Positions 53,146 to 64,000 of a DNA stretch of 64,000 nucleotides are shown here, piece by piece. The stretch lies in contig CM069875.1 of assembly GCA_036172665.1 (NCBI GenBank), forward strand, positions 16,399,806-16,463,805, written 5' to 3'. The notes beneath the pieces were generated by a model. The model had not been told where the DNA came from and did no database searches. It saw only the letters and a program-made list of their open reading frames with translations. The position numbers were made by a program, and so were the translations under genes. Every line of letters starts with the position of its first letter. The first letter of the stretch is position 1. This DNA comes from Prosopocoilus inquinatus. Taxonomy: Eukaryota; Arthropoda; Insecta; Coleoptera; Lucanidae.

Positions 53146-56100
53146 TGAACGAAACAACACGTATTAGCGTTATTCCTGTGATGTATCTAAACGATCCTTA
53201 CTTATCTAACATGTTATTTGACGTGTGGATGGACTCCAGTAAGTCTGATGTGAGATACAAAGTTTTTGGACGCAGCAGGAGCTGGAAATAGTTTTAAACG
53301 AAACAACACGTATTAGCGTTGTTCCTGTGCTGTATCTAATCGATCCTTACTCATCTATCATGTTATTTGGCGTTTCGATGGACTCCAGTAGCTCTGATGT
53401 GAGATACGACGTTTTCGGACGCAGCAGAAGCTGGAAATAGTTTTAAATGAAACAACACGCATTAGCGTTGTTCCTGTGATGTATCTAATCGATCCTTACT
53501 CATCTATCATGTTATTTGACGTTTCGATGGACTCTAGTAACTCTGATGTGAGATACGAAGTTTTTGGACGCAGCAGGAGCTGGAAATAGTTTTAAACGAA
53601 ACAACACGTATTAGCGTTGTTCCTGTGATGTATCTAATCGATCCTTATTCATCTATCATGTTATTTGACGTTTGGATGGACTCCAGTATCTCTGATGTGA
53701 GATACGAAATTTTCGGACGCAGCAGAAGCTGGAAATAGTTTTAAACGAAACAACACGCATTAGCGTTGTTCCTGTGATGTATCAAAACGATCCTTACTTA
53801 TCTAACATGTTATTTGACGTTTGGATGGACTCCAGTAACTCTGATGTGAGATACGAAATTATCGGACGCAGCAGAAGCTGGAAATAGTTTTAAATGAAAC
53901 AACATGCATTAGCGTTGTTCCTGTGATGTATCTAATCGATCCTTACTTATCTAACATGTTATTTGACGTTTGGATGGACTCCAGTAAGTCTGATGTGAGA
54001 TACAAAGTTTTTGGACGCAGCAGGAGCTGGAAATTGTTTTAAACGAAACAACACGTATTAGCGTTGTTCCTGTGATGTATCTAATCGATCCTTACTTATC
54101 TAACATGTTATTTGATGTTTGGATGGATTCCAGTAACTTTGATGTGAGATACGACGTTTTCGGACGCAGCTGATTCTGGAAATAGTTTTAAACGAATCAA
54201 CACGTATTCGTCTTGTTCCTGTGATGTATCTAATCGATCCTTACTCATCTATCATGTTATTTGACGTTTGGATGACCTCAAGTAACTCTGATGTGAGATA
54301 CGAAATTATCGGACGCAGCAGAAGCTGGAAATAGTTTTAAATGAAACAACACGCATTAGCGTTGTTCCTGTGATGTATCTAATCGATCCTTACTCATTTA
54401 TCATGTTATTTGACGTTTGGATGGACTCCAGTATCTCTGATGTGAGATACGAAATTTTCGGACGCAGCAGAAGCTGGAAATAGTTTTAAACGAAACAACA
54501 CGTATTAGCGTTGTTCCTGTGATGTATCTAATCGATCCTTACTCATCTATCATGTTATTTGACGTTTGAATGGACTCCAGTAACTCTGATGTGAGATACA
54601 AAGTTCTCGGACGCAGCAGAAGCTGGAAATAGTTTTAAACGAAACAACACGTATTAGCGTTGTTCCTGTGATGTAACTAATCGATCCTTACTCATCTATC
54701 ATGTTATTTGACGTTTGAATGGACTCCAGTAACTCTGATGTGAGATACAAAGTTCTCGGACGCAGCAGAAGCTGGAAATAGTTTTGAACGAAACAACACG
54801 TATTCGTCTTGTTCTTGTGATGTATCTAATCGATCCTTACTTATCTATCATGTTATTTGACGTTTGGATGGACTCCAGTAACTCTGATGTGAGATACAAA
54901 ATTATCGGACGCAGCAGAAGCTGGAAATAGTTTTAAATGAAACAACACGCATTAGCGTTGTTCCTGTGATGTATCTAATCGATCCTTACTCATCTATCAT
55001 GTTATTTGACGTTTGGATGGACTCCAGTAACTCTGAAGTGAGATATGAAGTTCTCGGACGCAGCTGAAGCTGGAAATAGTTTTAAACGAAACAACACGCA
55101 TTAGCGTTGTTCCTGTGATGTATCTAATCGATCCTTACCCATCTATCATGTTATTTGACGTTTGGATGACCTCCAGTAACTCTGATGTGAGATACGAAAT
55201 TACCGGACGCAGCAGAAGCTGGAAATAGTTTTAAATGAAACAACACGCATTAGCGTTGTTCCTGTGATGTATCTAATCGATCCTTACTCATCTATCATGT
55301 TATTTGACGTTTCGATGGACTCCAGTATCTCTGGTGTGAGATACAAAGTTTTTGGACGCAGCAGAAGCTGGAAATAGTTTTGAACGAAACAACACGTATT
55401 AACGTTGTTCCTGTGATGTATCTAATCGATCCTTACTTAGCTACTATGTTATTTGACGTTTCGATGGACTCCAGTAACTCTAATGTGAGATACGAAATTT
55501 TCGGACGCAGCAGAAGCTGGAAATAGTTTTAAACGAAACAACACGCATTAGCGTTGTTCCTGGGATGTATCTAATCGATCCTTACCCATCTATCATGTTA
55601 TTTGACGTTTGGATGGACTCTAGTAACTCTGATGTGAGATACGAAGTTTTTGGACGCAGCAGGAGCTGGAAATAATTTTAAACGAAACAACACGTATTAG
55701 CGTTGTTCCTGTGATGTATCTAATCGATCCTTACTTATCTAACATGTTATTTGATGTTTGGATGGACTCCAGTAACTTTGATGTGAGATACGACGTTTTC
55801 GGACGCAGCTGATGCTGGAAATAGTTTTAAACGAAACAACACGTATTAGCGTTGTTCCTGTGATGTATCTAATCGATCCTTACTTATCTAACATGTTATT
55901 TGATGTTTGGATGGACTCCAGTAACTTTGATGTGAGATACGAAGTTTTTGGACGCAGCAGGAGCTGGAAATAGTTTTAAACGAAACAACACGTATTAGCG
56001 TTGTTCCTGTGATGTATCTAATCGATCCTTACTCATCTATCATGTTATTTGACGTTTGGATGGACTCCAGTATCTCTGATGTGAGATACGAAATTTTCGG

Positions 56101-57613
56101 ACGCAGCAGAAGCTGGAAATAGTTTTAAACGAAACAACACGTATTAGCGTTGTTCCTGTGATGTATCTAATCGATCCTTACTCATCTATCATGTTATTTG
56201 ACGTTTGAATGGACTCCAGTAACTCTGATGTGAGATACAAAGTTCTCGGACGCAGCAGAAGCTGGAAATAGTTTTGAACGAAACAACACCTATTCGTCTT
56301 GTTCCTGTGATGTATCTAATCGATCCTTTCTCATCTATCATGTTATTTGACGCTTGAATGGACTCCAGTAACTCTGATGTGAGATACAAAGTTCTCGGAC
56401 GCAGCAGAAGCTGGAAATTGTTTTGAACGAAACAACACGTATTCGTCTTGTTCTTGTGATGTATCTAATCGATCCTTACTCATCTATCATGTTATTTGAC
56501 GTTTGGATGACCTCCAGTAACTCTGATGTGAGATACGAAATTACCGGAGGCAGCAGAAGCTGGAAATAGTTTTAAATGAAACAACACGCATTAGCGTTGT
56601 TCCTGTGATGTATCTAATCGATCCTTACTCATCCATCATGTTATTTGACGTTTGGATGACCTCCAGTAACTCTGATGTGAGATACGAAATTACCGGAGGC
56701 AGCAGAAGCTGGAAATAGTTTTAAATGAAACAACACGCATTAGCGTTGTTCCTGTGATGTATCTAATCGATCCTTACTCATCTATCATGTTATTTGACGT
56801 TTCGATGGACTCTAGTAACTCTGATGTGAGATACGAAGTTTTTGGACGCAGCAGGAGCTGGAAATAGTTTTAAACGAAACAACACGTATTAGCGTTGTTC
56901 CTGTGATGTATCTAATCGATTCTTGCTTATCTAACATGTTATTTGATGTTTGGATGGACTCCAGTAACTTTGATGTGAGATACGACGTTTTCGGACGCAG
57001 CTGATGCTGGAAATAGTTTTAAACGAAACAACACGTATTAGCCTTGTTCCTGTGATGTATCTAATCGATCCTTACTCATCTATCATGTTATTTGACGTTT
57101 CGATGGACTCTAGTAACTCTGATGTGAGATACGAAGTTTTTGGACGCAGCAGGAGCTGGAAATAGTTTTAAACGAAACAACACGTATTAGCGTTGTTCCT
57201 GTGATGTATCTAATCGATTCTTACTTATCTAACATGTTATTTGATGTTTGGATGGACTCCAGTAACTTTGATGTGAGATACGACGTTTTCGGACGCAGCT
57301 GATGCTGGAAATAGTTTTAAACGAAACAACACGTATTAGCCTTGTTCCTGTGATGTATCTAATCGATCCTTACTCATCTATCATGTTATTTGACGTTTGA
57401 ATGGGCTCCAGTAACTCTGATGTGAGATACAAAGTTCTCGGACGCAGCAGAAGCTGGAAATAGTTTTGAACGAAACAACACGTATTCGTCTTGTTCCTGT
57501 GATGTATCTAATCGATCCTTACTTATCTATCATGTTATTTGACGTTTGGATGGACTCCAGTAACTCTGATGTGAGATACGAAATTATCGGACGCAGCAGA
57601 AGCTGGAAATAGT
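53146..57613 (+). repeat. Satellite stretch between the mapped duplications
   Basis: The stretch holds satellite monomers only. It opens with the familiar marker-following order (TGACGTGTGG, GTGCTGTATC, CAGTATCTCTG, GCTGATTCTGG at about 54168) and then becomes a finer mosaic from about 54,190. Two nearly identical short runs (TCTAGTAACTCTG, then CTAACATG/GATGTTTGG, then GCTGATGCTGG) lie at about 56,780-57,010 and 57,090-57,310. A ligated-looking order of single monomers suggests several short exchanges. No gene or other element is seen. Confidence 0.75.
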
Positions 57614-59560
57614 TTTAAATGAAACAACACGCATTAGCGTTGTTCCTGTGATGTATCTAATCGATCCTTACTCATCTATCATGTTATTTGACGTTTGGAT
57701 GGACTCCAGTAACTCTGAAGTGAGATACGAAGTTCTCGGACGCAGCTGAAGCTGGAAATAGTTTTAAATGAAACAACACGCATTAGCGTTGTTCCTGTGA
57801 TGTATCTAATCGATCCTTACTCATCTATCATGTTATTTGACGTTTCGATGGACTCTAGTAACTCTGATGTGAGATACGAAGTTTTTGGACGCAGCACTAG
57901 CTGGAAATAATTTTAAACGAAACAACACGTATTAGCGTTGTTCCTGTGATGTATCTAATCGATCCTTACTTATCTAACATGTTATTTGATGTTTGGATGG
58001 ACTCCAGTAACTTTGATGTGAGATGCGACGTTTTCGGACGCAGCTGATGCTGGAAATAGTTTTAAACGAAACAACACGTATTAGCCTTGTTCCTGTGATG
58101 TATCTAATCGATCCTTACTCATCTATCATGTTATTTGACGTTTGAATGGACTCCAGTAACTCTGATGTGAGATACAAAGTTCTCGGACGCAGCAGAAGCT
58201 GGAAATAGTTTTGAAGGAAACAACACGTATTCGTCTTGTTCCTGTGATGTATCTAATCGATCCTTTCTCATCTATCATGTTATTTGACGCTTGAATGGAC
58301 TCCAGTAACTCTGATGTGAGATACAAAGTTCTCGGACGCAGCAGAAGCTGGAAATAGTTTTGAACGAAACAACACGTATTCGTCTTGTTCTTGTGATGTA
58401 TCTAATCGATCCTTACTTATCTATCATGTTATTTGACGTTTGGATGGACTCCAGTAACTCTGATGTGAGATACGAAATTATCGGACGCAGCAGAAGCTGG
58501 AAATAGTTTTAAATGAAACAACACGCATTAGCGTTGTTCCTGTGATGTATCTAATCGATCCTTACTCATCTATCATGTTATTTGATGTTTGGATGGACTC
58601 CAGTAACTTTGATGTGAGATACGACGTTTTCGGACGCAGCTGATGCTGGAAATAGTTTTAAACGAAACAACACGTATTAGCCTTGTTCCTGTGATGTATC
58701 TAATCGATCCTTACTCATCTATCATGTTATTTGACGTTTGAATGGACTCCAGTAACTCTGATGTGAGATACAAAGTTCTCGGACGCAGCAGAAGCTGGAA
58801 ATAGTTTTGAACGAAACAACACGTATTCGTCTTGTTCCTGTGATGTATCTAATCGATCCTTACTTATCTATCATGTTATTTGACGTTTGGATGGACTCCA
58901 GTAACTCTGATGTGAGATACGAAATTATCGGACGCAGCAGAAGCTGGAAATAGTTTTAAATTAAACAACACGCATTAGCGTTGTTCCTGTGATGTATCTA
59001 ATCGATCCTTACTCATCTATCATGTTATTTGACGTTTGGATGGACTCCAGTAACTCTGAAGTGAGATACGAAGTTCTCGGACGCAGCTGAAGCTGGAAAT
59101 AGTTTTAAATGAAACAACACGCATTAGCGTTGTTCCTGTGATGTATCTAATCGATCCTTACCCATCCATCATGTTATTTGACGTTTGGATGGACTCCAGT
59201 AACTCTGAAGTGAGATACGAAGTTCTCGAACGCAGCTGAAGCTGGAAATAGTTTTAAATGAAACAACACGCATTAGCGTTGTTCCTGTGATGTATCTAAT
59301 CGATCCTTACAAATCCATCATGTTATTTGACGTTTGGATGACCTCCAGTAACTCTGATGTGAGATACGAAATTACCGGAGGCAGCAGAAGCTGGAAATAG
59401 TTTTAAATGAAACAACACGTATTAGCGTTGTTCCTGTGATGTATCTAATCGATCCTTACTCATCTATCATGTTATTTGACGTTTGAATGGACTCCAGTAA
59501 CTCTGATGTGAGATACAAAGTTCTCGGACGCAGCAGAAGCTGGAAATAGTTTTGAACGAA
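57614..59560 (+). repeat. Segment repeated 31 monomers downstream (62233-63880)
   Basis: GGAAATAATTTTAAACG (57903) and TTTTGAAGGAAAC (58209) recur 4,619 bp later. Past about 58,957 the offset is 4,321 bp (29 monomers), shown by CTTACAAATCCATC at 59307 and 63628. Two monomers, 58957-59254, are therefore present here and absent from the other copy. Private changes here include GCAGCACTAGCTGG (57892) and TTAAATTAAAC (58956). Confidence 0.85.
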
Positions 59561-59701
59561 ACAACACGTATTCGTCTTGTTCCTGTGATGTATCTAATCG
59601 ATCCTTACTTATCTATCATGTTATTTGACGTTTGGATGGACTCCAGTAACTCTGATGTGAGATACGAAATTATCGGACGCAGCAGAAGCTGGAAATAGTT
59701 T

Positions 59702-61340
59702 TAAATGAAACAACACGCATTAGCGTTGTTCCTGTGATGTATCTAATCGATCCTTACTCATCTATCATGTTATTTGACGTTTGGATGACCTCCAGTAACT
59801 CTGATGTGAGATACGAAATTATCGGACGCAGCAGAAGCTGGAAATAGTTTTAAATGAAACAACACGCATTAGCGTTGTTCCTGTGATGTATCTAATCGAT
59901 CCTTACTCATCTATCATGTTATTTGACGTTTCGATGGACTCTAGTAACTCTGATGTGAGATACGAAATTTTTGGACGCAGCAGGAGCTGGAAATAGTTTT
60001 AAACGAAACAACACGTATTAGCGTTGTTCCTGTGATGTATCTAATCGATCCTTACTCATCTATCATGTTATTTGACGTTTGGATGGACTCCAGTATCTCT
60101 GATGTGAGATACGAAATTTTCGGACGCAGCAGAAGCTGGAAATAGTTTTAAACGAAACAACACGTATTAGCGTTGTTCCTGTGATGTATCTAATCGATCC
60201 TTACTCATCTATCATGTTATTTGACGTTTGAATGGACTCCAGTAACTCTGATGTGAGATACAAAGTTCTCGGACGCAGCAGAAGCTGGAAATAGTTTTGA
60301 ACGAAACAACACGTATTAGCGTTGTTCCTGTGATGTAACTAATCGATCCTTACTCATCTATCATGTTATTTGACGTTTGAATGGACTCCAGTAACTCTGA
60401 TGTGAGATACAAAGTTCTCGGACGCAGCAGAAGCTGGAAATAGTTTTGAACGAAACAACACGTATTCGTCTTGTTCTTGTGATGTATCTAATCGATCCTT
60501 ACTTATCTATCATGTTATTTGACGTTTGGATGGACTCCAGTAACTCTGATGTGAGATTCGAAATTATCGGACGCAGCAGAAGCTGGAAATAGTTTTAAAT
60601 GAAACAACACGCATTAGCGTTGTTCCTGTGATGTATCTAATCGATCCTTACTCATCTATCATGTTATTTGACGTTTGGATGGACTCCAGTAACTCTGAAG
60701 TGAGATACGAAATTCTCGGACGCAGCTAAAACTGGAAATAGTTTTAAACGAAACAACACGCATTAGCGTTGTTCCTGTGATGTATCTAATCGATCCTTAC
60801 CCATCTATCATGTTATTTGACGTTTGGATGACCTCCTGTAACTCTGATGTGAGATACGAAATTACCGGACGCAGCAGAAGCTGGAAATAGTTTTAAATGA
60901 AACAACACGCATTAGCGTTGTTCCTGTGATGTATCTAATCGATCCTTACTCATCTATCATGTTATTTGACGTTTCGATGGACTCTAGTAACTCTGATGTG
61001 AGATACGAAGTTCTTGGACGCAGCAGGAGCTGGAAATAGTTTTAAACGAAACAACACGTATTAGCGTTGTTCCTTTGATGTATCTAATCGATCCTTACTC
61101 ATCTATCATGTTATTTGATGTTTGGATGGACTCCAGTATCTCTGATGTGAGATACGAAATTTTCGGACGCAGCAGAAGCTGGAAATAGTTTTAAACGAAA
61201 CAACACGCATTAGCGTTGTTCCTGTGATGTATCTAAACGATCCTTACTTATCTAACATGTTATTTGACGTTTGGATGGACTCCAGTAAGTCTGATGTGAG
61301 ATACGACGTTTTCGGACGCAGCAGAAGCTGGAAATAGTTT
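59702..61340 (+). repeat. Partner of segment 45696-47330
   Basis: This segment has the same monomer order as 45696-47330, including GAGATTCGAAATT, GCAGCTAAAACTGG, GATGACCTCCTG and CCTTTGATG. After 61340 it continues with a GCGTTTTTCC monomer (61341-61489), which otherwise occurs only at 50911-51059, 70 monomers away. The stretch is therefore joined from relatives of two different upstream regions, or preserves an order that those regions have since lost. Confidence 0.85.
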
Positions 61341-62232
61341 TAAACGAAACAACACGTATTAGCGTTTTTCCTGTGATGTATCTAATCGATCCTTACTCAT
61401 CTATCATGTTATTTGACGTTTGGATGGACTCCAGTATCTCTGATGTGAGATACGAAATTTTCGGACGCAGCAGAAGCTGGAAATAGTTTTAAACGAAACA
61501 ACACGTATTAGCGTTGTTCCTGTGATGTATCTTATCGATCCTTACTCATCTATCATGTTATTTGACGTTTGAATGGACTCCAGTAACTCTGATGTGAGAT
61601 ACAAAGTTCTCGGACGCAGCAGAAGCTGGAAATAGTTTTGAACGAAACAACACGTATTAGCGTTGTTCCTGTGATGTAACTAATCGATCCTTACTCATCT
61701 ATCATGTTATTTGACGTTTCGATGGACTCTAGTAACTCTGATGTGAGATACGAAGTTTTTGGACGCAGCAGGAGCTGGAAATAATTTTAAACGAAACAAC
61801 ACGTATTAGCGTTGTTCCTGTGATGTATCTAATCGATCCTTACTTATCTAACATGTTATTTTATGTTTGGATGGACTCCAGTAACTTTGATGTGAGATAC
61901 GACGTTTTCGGACGCAGCTGATGCTGGAAATAGTTTTAAACGAAACAACACGTATTAGCCTTGTTCCTGTGATGTATCTAATCGATCCTTACTCATCTAT
62001 CATGTTATTTGGCGTTTCGATGGACTCCAGTAACTCTGATGTGAGATACGAAATTTTCGGACGCAGCAGAAACTGGAAATAGTTTTAAATGAAACAACAC
62101 GCATCAGCGTTGTTCCTGTGATGTATCTAATCGATCCTTACTCATCTATCATGTTATTTGACGTTTGAATGGACTCCAGTAACTCTGATGTGAGATACGA
62201 AATTATCGGACGCAGCTGAAGCTGGAAATAGT

Positions 62233-63880
62233 TTTAAATGAAACAACACGCATTAGCGTTGTTCCTGTGATGTATCTAATCGATCCTTACTCATCTATCA
62301 TGTTATTTGACGTTTGGATGGACTCCAGTAACTCTGAAGTGAGATACGAAGTTCTCGGACGCAGCTGAAGCTGGAAATAGTTTTAAATGAAACAACACGC
62401 ATTAGCGTTGTTCCTGTGATGTATCTAATCGATCCTTACTCATCTATCATGTTATTTGACGTTTCGATGGACTCTAGTAACTCTGATGTGAGATACGAAG
62501 TTTTTGGACGCAGCAGGAGCTGGAAATAATTTTAAACGAAACAACACGTATTAGCGTTGTTCCTGTGATGTATCTAATCGATCCTTACTTATCTAACATG
62601 TTATTTTATGTTTGGATGGACTCCAGTAACTTTGATGTGAGATACGACGTTTTCGGACGCAGCTGATGCTGGAAATAGTTTTAAACGAAACAACACGTAT
62701 TAGCCTTGTTCCTGTGATGTATCTAATCGATCCTTACTCATCTATCATGTTATTTGACGTTTGAATGGACTCCAGTAACTCTGATGTGAGATACAAAGTT
62801 CTCGGACGCAGCAGAAGCTGGAAATAGTTTTGAAGGAAACAACACGTATTCGTCTTGTTCCTGTGATGTATCTAATCGATCCTTTCTCATCTATCATGTT
62901 ATTTGACGCTTGAATGGACTCCAGTAACTCTGATGTGAGATACAAAGTTCTCGGACGCAGCAGAAGCTGGAAATAGTTTTGAACGAAACAACACGTATTC
63001 GTCTTGTTCTTGTGATGTATCTAATCGATCCTTACTTATCTATCATGTTATTTGACGTTTGGATGGACTCCAGTAACTCTGATGTGAGATACGAAATTAT
63101 CGGACGCAGCAGAAGCTGGAAATAGTTTTAAATGAAACAACACGCATTAGCGTTGTTCCTGTGATGTATCTAATCGATCCTTACTCATCTATCATGTTAT
63201 TTGATGTTTGGATGGACTCCAGTAACTTTGATGTGAGATACGACGTTTTCGGACGCAGCTGATGCTGGAAATAGTTTTAAACGAAACAACACGTATTAGC
63301 CTTGTTCCTGTGATGTATCTAATCGATCCTTACTCATCTATCATGTTATTTGACGTTTGAATGGACTCCAGTAACTCTGATGTGAGATACAAAGTTCTCG
63401 GACGCAGCAGAAGCTGGAAATAGTTTTGAACGAAACAACACGTATTCGTCTTGTTCCTGTGATGTATCTAATCGATCCTTACTTATCTATCATGTTATTT
63501 GACGTTTGGATGGACTCCAGTAACTCTGATGTGAGATACGAAATTATCGGACGCAGCAGAAGCTGGAAATAGTTTTAAATGAAACAACACGCATTAGCGT
63601 TGTTCCTGTGATGTATCTAATCGATCCTTACAAATCCATCATGTTATTTGACGTTTGGATGACCTCCAGTAACTCTGATGTGAGATACGAAATTACCGGA
63701 GGCAGCAGAAGCTGGAAATAGTTTTAAATGAAACAACACGTATTAGCGTTGTTCCTGTGATGTATCTAATCGATCCTTACTCATCTATCATGTTATTTGA
63801 CGTTTGAATGGACTCCAGTAACTCTGATGTGAGATACAAAGTTCTCGGACGCAGCAGAAGCTGGAAATAGTTTTGAACGA
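62233..63880 (+). repeat. Partner of segment 57614-59560
   Basis: The order matches the upstream partner but lacks two monomers. It also carries TTATTTTATG (62601), shared with 61856 only 745 bp (5 monomers) upstream, so the start of this copy has itself been duplicated over about 61,705-62,008 and 62,450-62,753. The right edge runs into the end of the window. Confidence 0.83.
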
Positions 63881-64000
63881 AACAACACGTATTCGTCTTG
63901 TTCTTGTGATGTATCTAATCGATCCTTACTTATCTATCATGTTATTTGACGTTTGGATGGACTCCAGTAACTCTGATGTGAGATACGAAATTATCGGACG
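63874..64000 (+). repeat. Partial last monomer cut by the window edge
   Basis: The last monomer starts TGAACG and is cut after 127 bp in CGAAATTATCGGACG. Its start is exactly in register with base 1 when the three deletions are counted, which confirms that no other net length change exists in the window. Confidence 0.97.

Larger units (their letters stand above)
1..64000. repeat. 149-bp satellite DNA array, about 429.9 monomers, head-to-tail
   Basis: Every line of the window is the same monomer with small variations, always in the same orientation. The start landmark (GGAAATAGTTT followed by TAAACG, TAAATG or TGAACG) recurs every 149 bp, for example at 1, 150, 299, 448 and 597. Counting forward to the landmark at 63874 gives exactly 429 monomers once three short deletions totalling 48 bp are allowed for. 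No unique sequence, transposon or change of orientation interrupts it, and both ends lie outside the window. There is no gene anywhere in this span. A stop codon in a conserved position falls in a new frame in each successive monomer, because 149 is not a multiple of 3, so no long reading frame can persist. Such arrays usually form constitutive heterochromatin or centromeric chromatin; which applies here cannot be told from sequence. Confidence 0.99.

Noticed and set aside
56189..56389. 66-residue open reading frame on the minus strand
   Set aside because: It spans parts of two satellite monomers and starts at TTG rather than ATG. It stays open only because an A to T change at 56329 (CCTTTC for CCTTAC) removes a minus-strand TAA. 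Nothing suggests a protein.
58126..58326. 66-residue open reading frame on the minus strand
   Set aside because: It is the same satellite frame as at 56189-56389, 13 monomers away, with one residue changed by a C/G difference. It shares the A to T change, here at 58266. It is a passenger of duplication, not a conserved gene.
62745..62945. 66-residue open reading frame on the minus strand
   Set aside because: It is an exact copy of the 58126-58326 frame carried 31 monomers downstream by segmental duplication, with the same change at 62885.
1..64000. CRISPR array
   Set aside because: The 149-bp unit is repeated throughout with no unique spacers, far longer than a CRISPR repeat, and no cas genes are present.
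1..64000. Tandem RNA genes (5S rRNA, tRNA or snRNA clusters)
   Set aside because: I saw no tRNA-like cloverleaf, internal A and B box pair, or recognisable 5S or snRNA sequence in the monomer on either strand.
1..64000. Transposon-derived sequence or insertion
   Set aside because: The register is unbroken from end to end. No inserted sequence, target-site duplication or change of orientation was found.
1..64000. Assembly artefact as the source of all the long duplications
   Set aside because: It cannot be excluded for the most identical pair (8120-17357), but most repeated blocks differ by substitutions, single-monomer losses or deletions in one copy, which artefactual duplication would not produce.

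Overview
The window is one unbroken array of head-to-tail satellite DNA. The monomer is 149 bp, all copies lie in the same orientation, and both ends of the array are outside the window. Taking the monomer start as the last T of the run before AAACG, AAATG or GAACG, the first monomer starts at base 1 and the 430th at 63874. That is 429 monomers plus a 127-bp piece. 429 x 149 is 63,921 and the observed length is 63,873, so the net length change is only -48 bp. Three monomers account for all of it: a 41-bp deletion near 2100, a 1-bp deletion near 39382 and a net 6-bp deletion near 44018. I found no protein gene, RNA gene, transposon, telomere repeat or unique sequence on either strand.

Arrays of this size are typical of eukaryotic pericentromeric, centromeric or subtelomeric heterochromatin. 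A representative monomer is about 40% G+C (59 of 149) and has 8 CpG where about 6 are expected, so CpG is not depleted. This fits a genome with little germline CpG methylation, such as many invertebrates, but the species cannot be named. The 149-bp length is close to one nucleosome core.

The informative layer is the higher-order structure. Monomers fall into recurring variants, defined by a few variable patches at monomer positions of about 14-24, 55-66, 83-86, 112-123 and 130-138, separated by nearly invariant blocks. Reading variant order along the window shows nested duplications that are all whole numbers of monomers. Bases 1-10538 recur at 17691-28269 (119 monomers apart). A 31-monomer tandem duplication spans 8120-17357. 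A third, simpler relative of the first block lies at 28121-32739 and lacks three internal duplications of 10, 5 and 6 monomers. Further duplications are 17 monomers (32821-37886), 10 monomers (46052-48960), 15-16 monomers (48825-53145), 94 monomers apart (45696-47330 and 59702-61340) and 31 monomers apart (57614-59560 and 62233-63880). No single higher-order unit repeats across the window.

The picture is of very active unequal exchange and conversion in monomer register. Possible functional elements are an imperfect hairpin at monomer positions 8-29, an 11-bp dyad in one variant class, and the invariant blocks. None of these proves a function. All comparisons were made by eye; block edges are good to roughly one monomer unless a diagnostic base is given.
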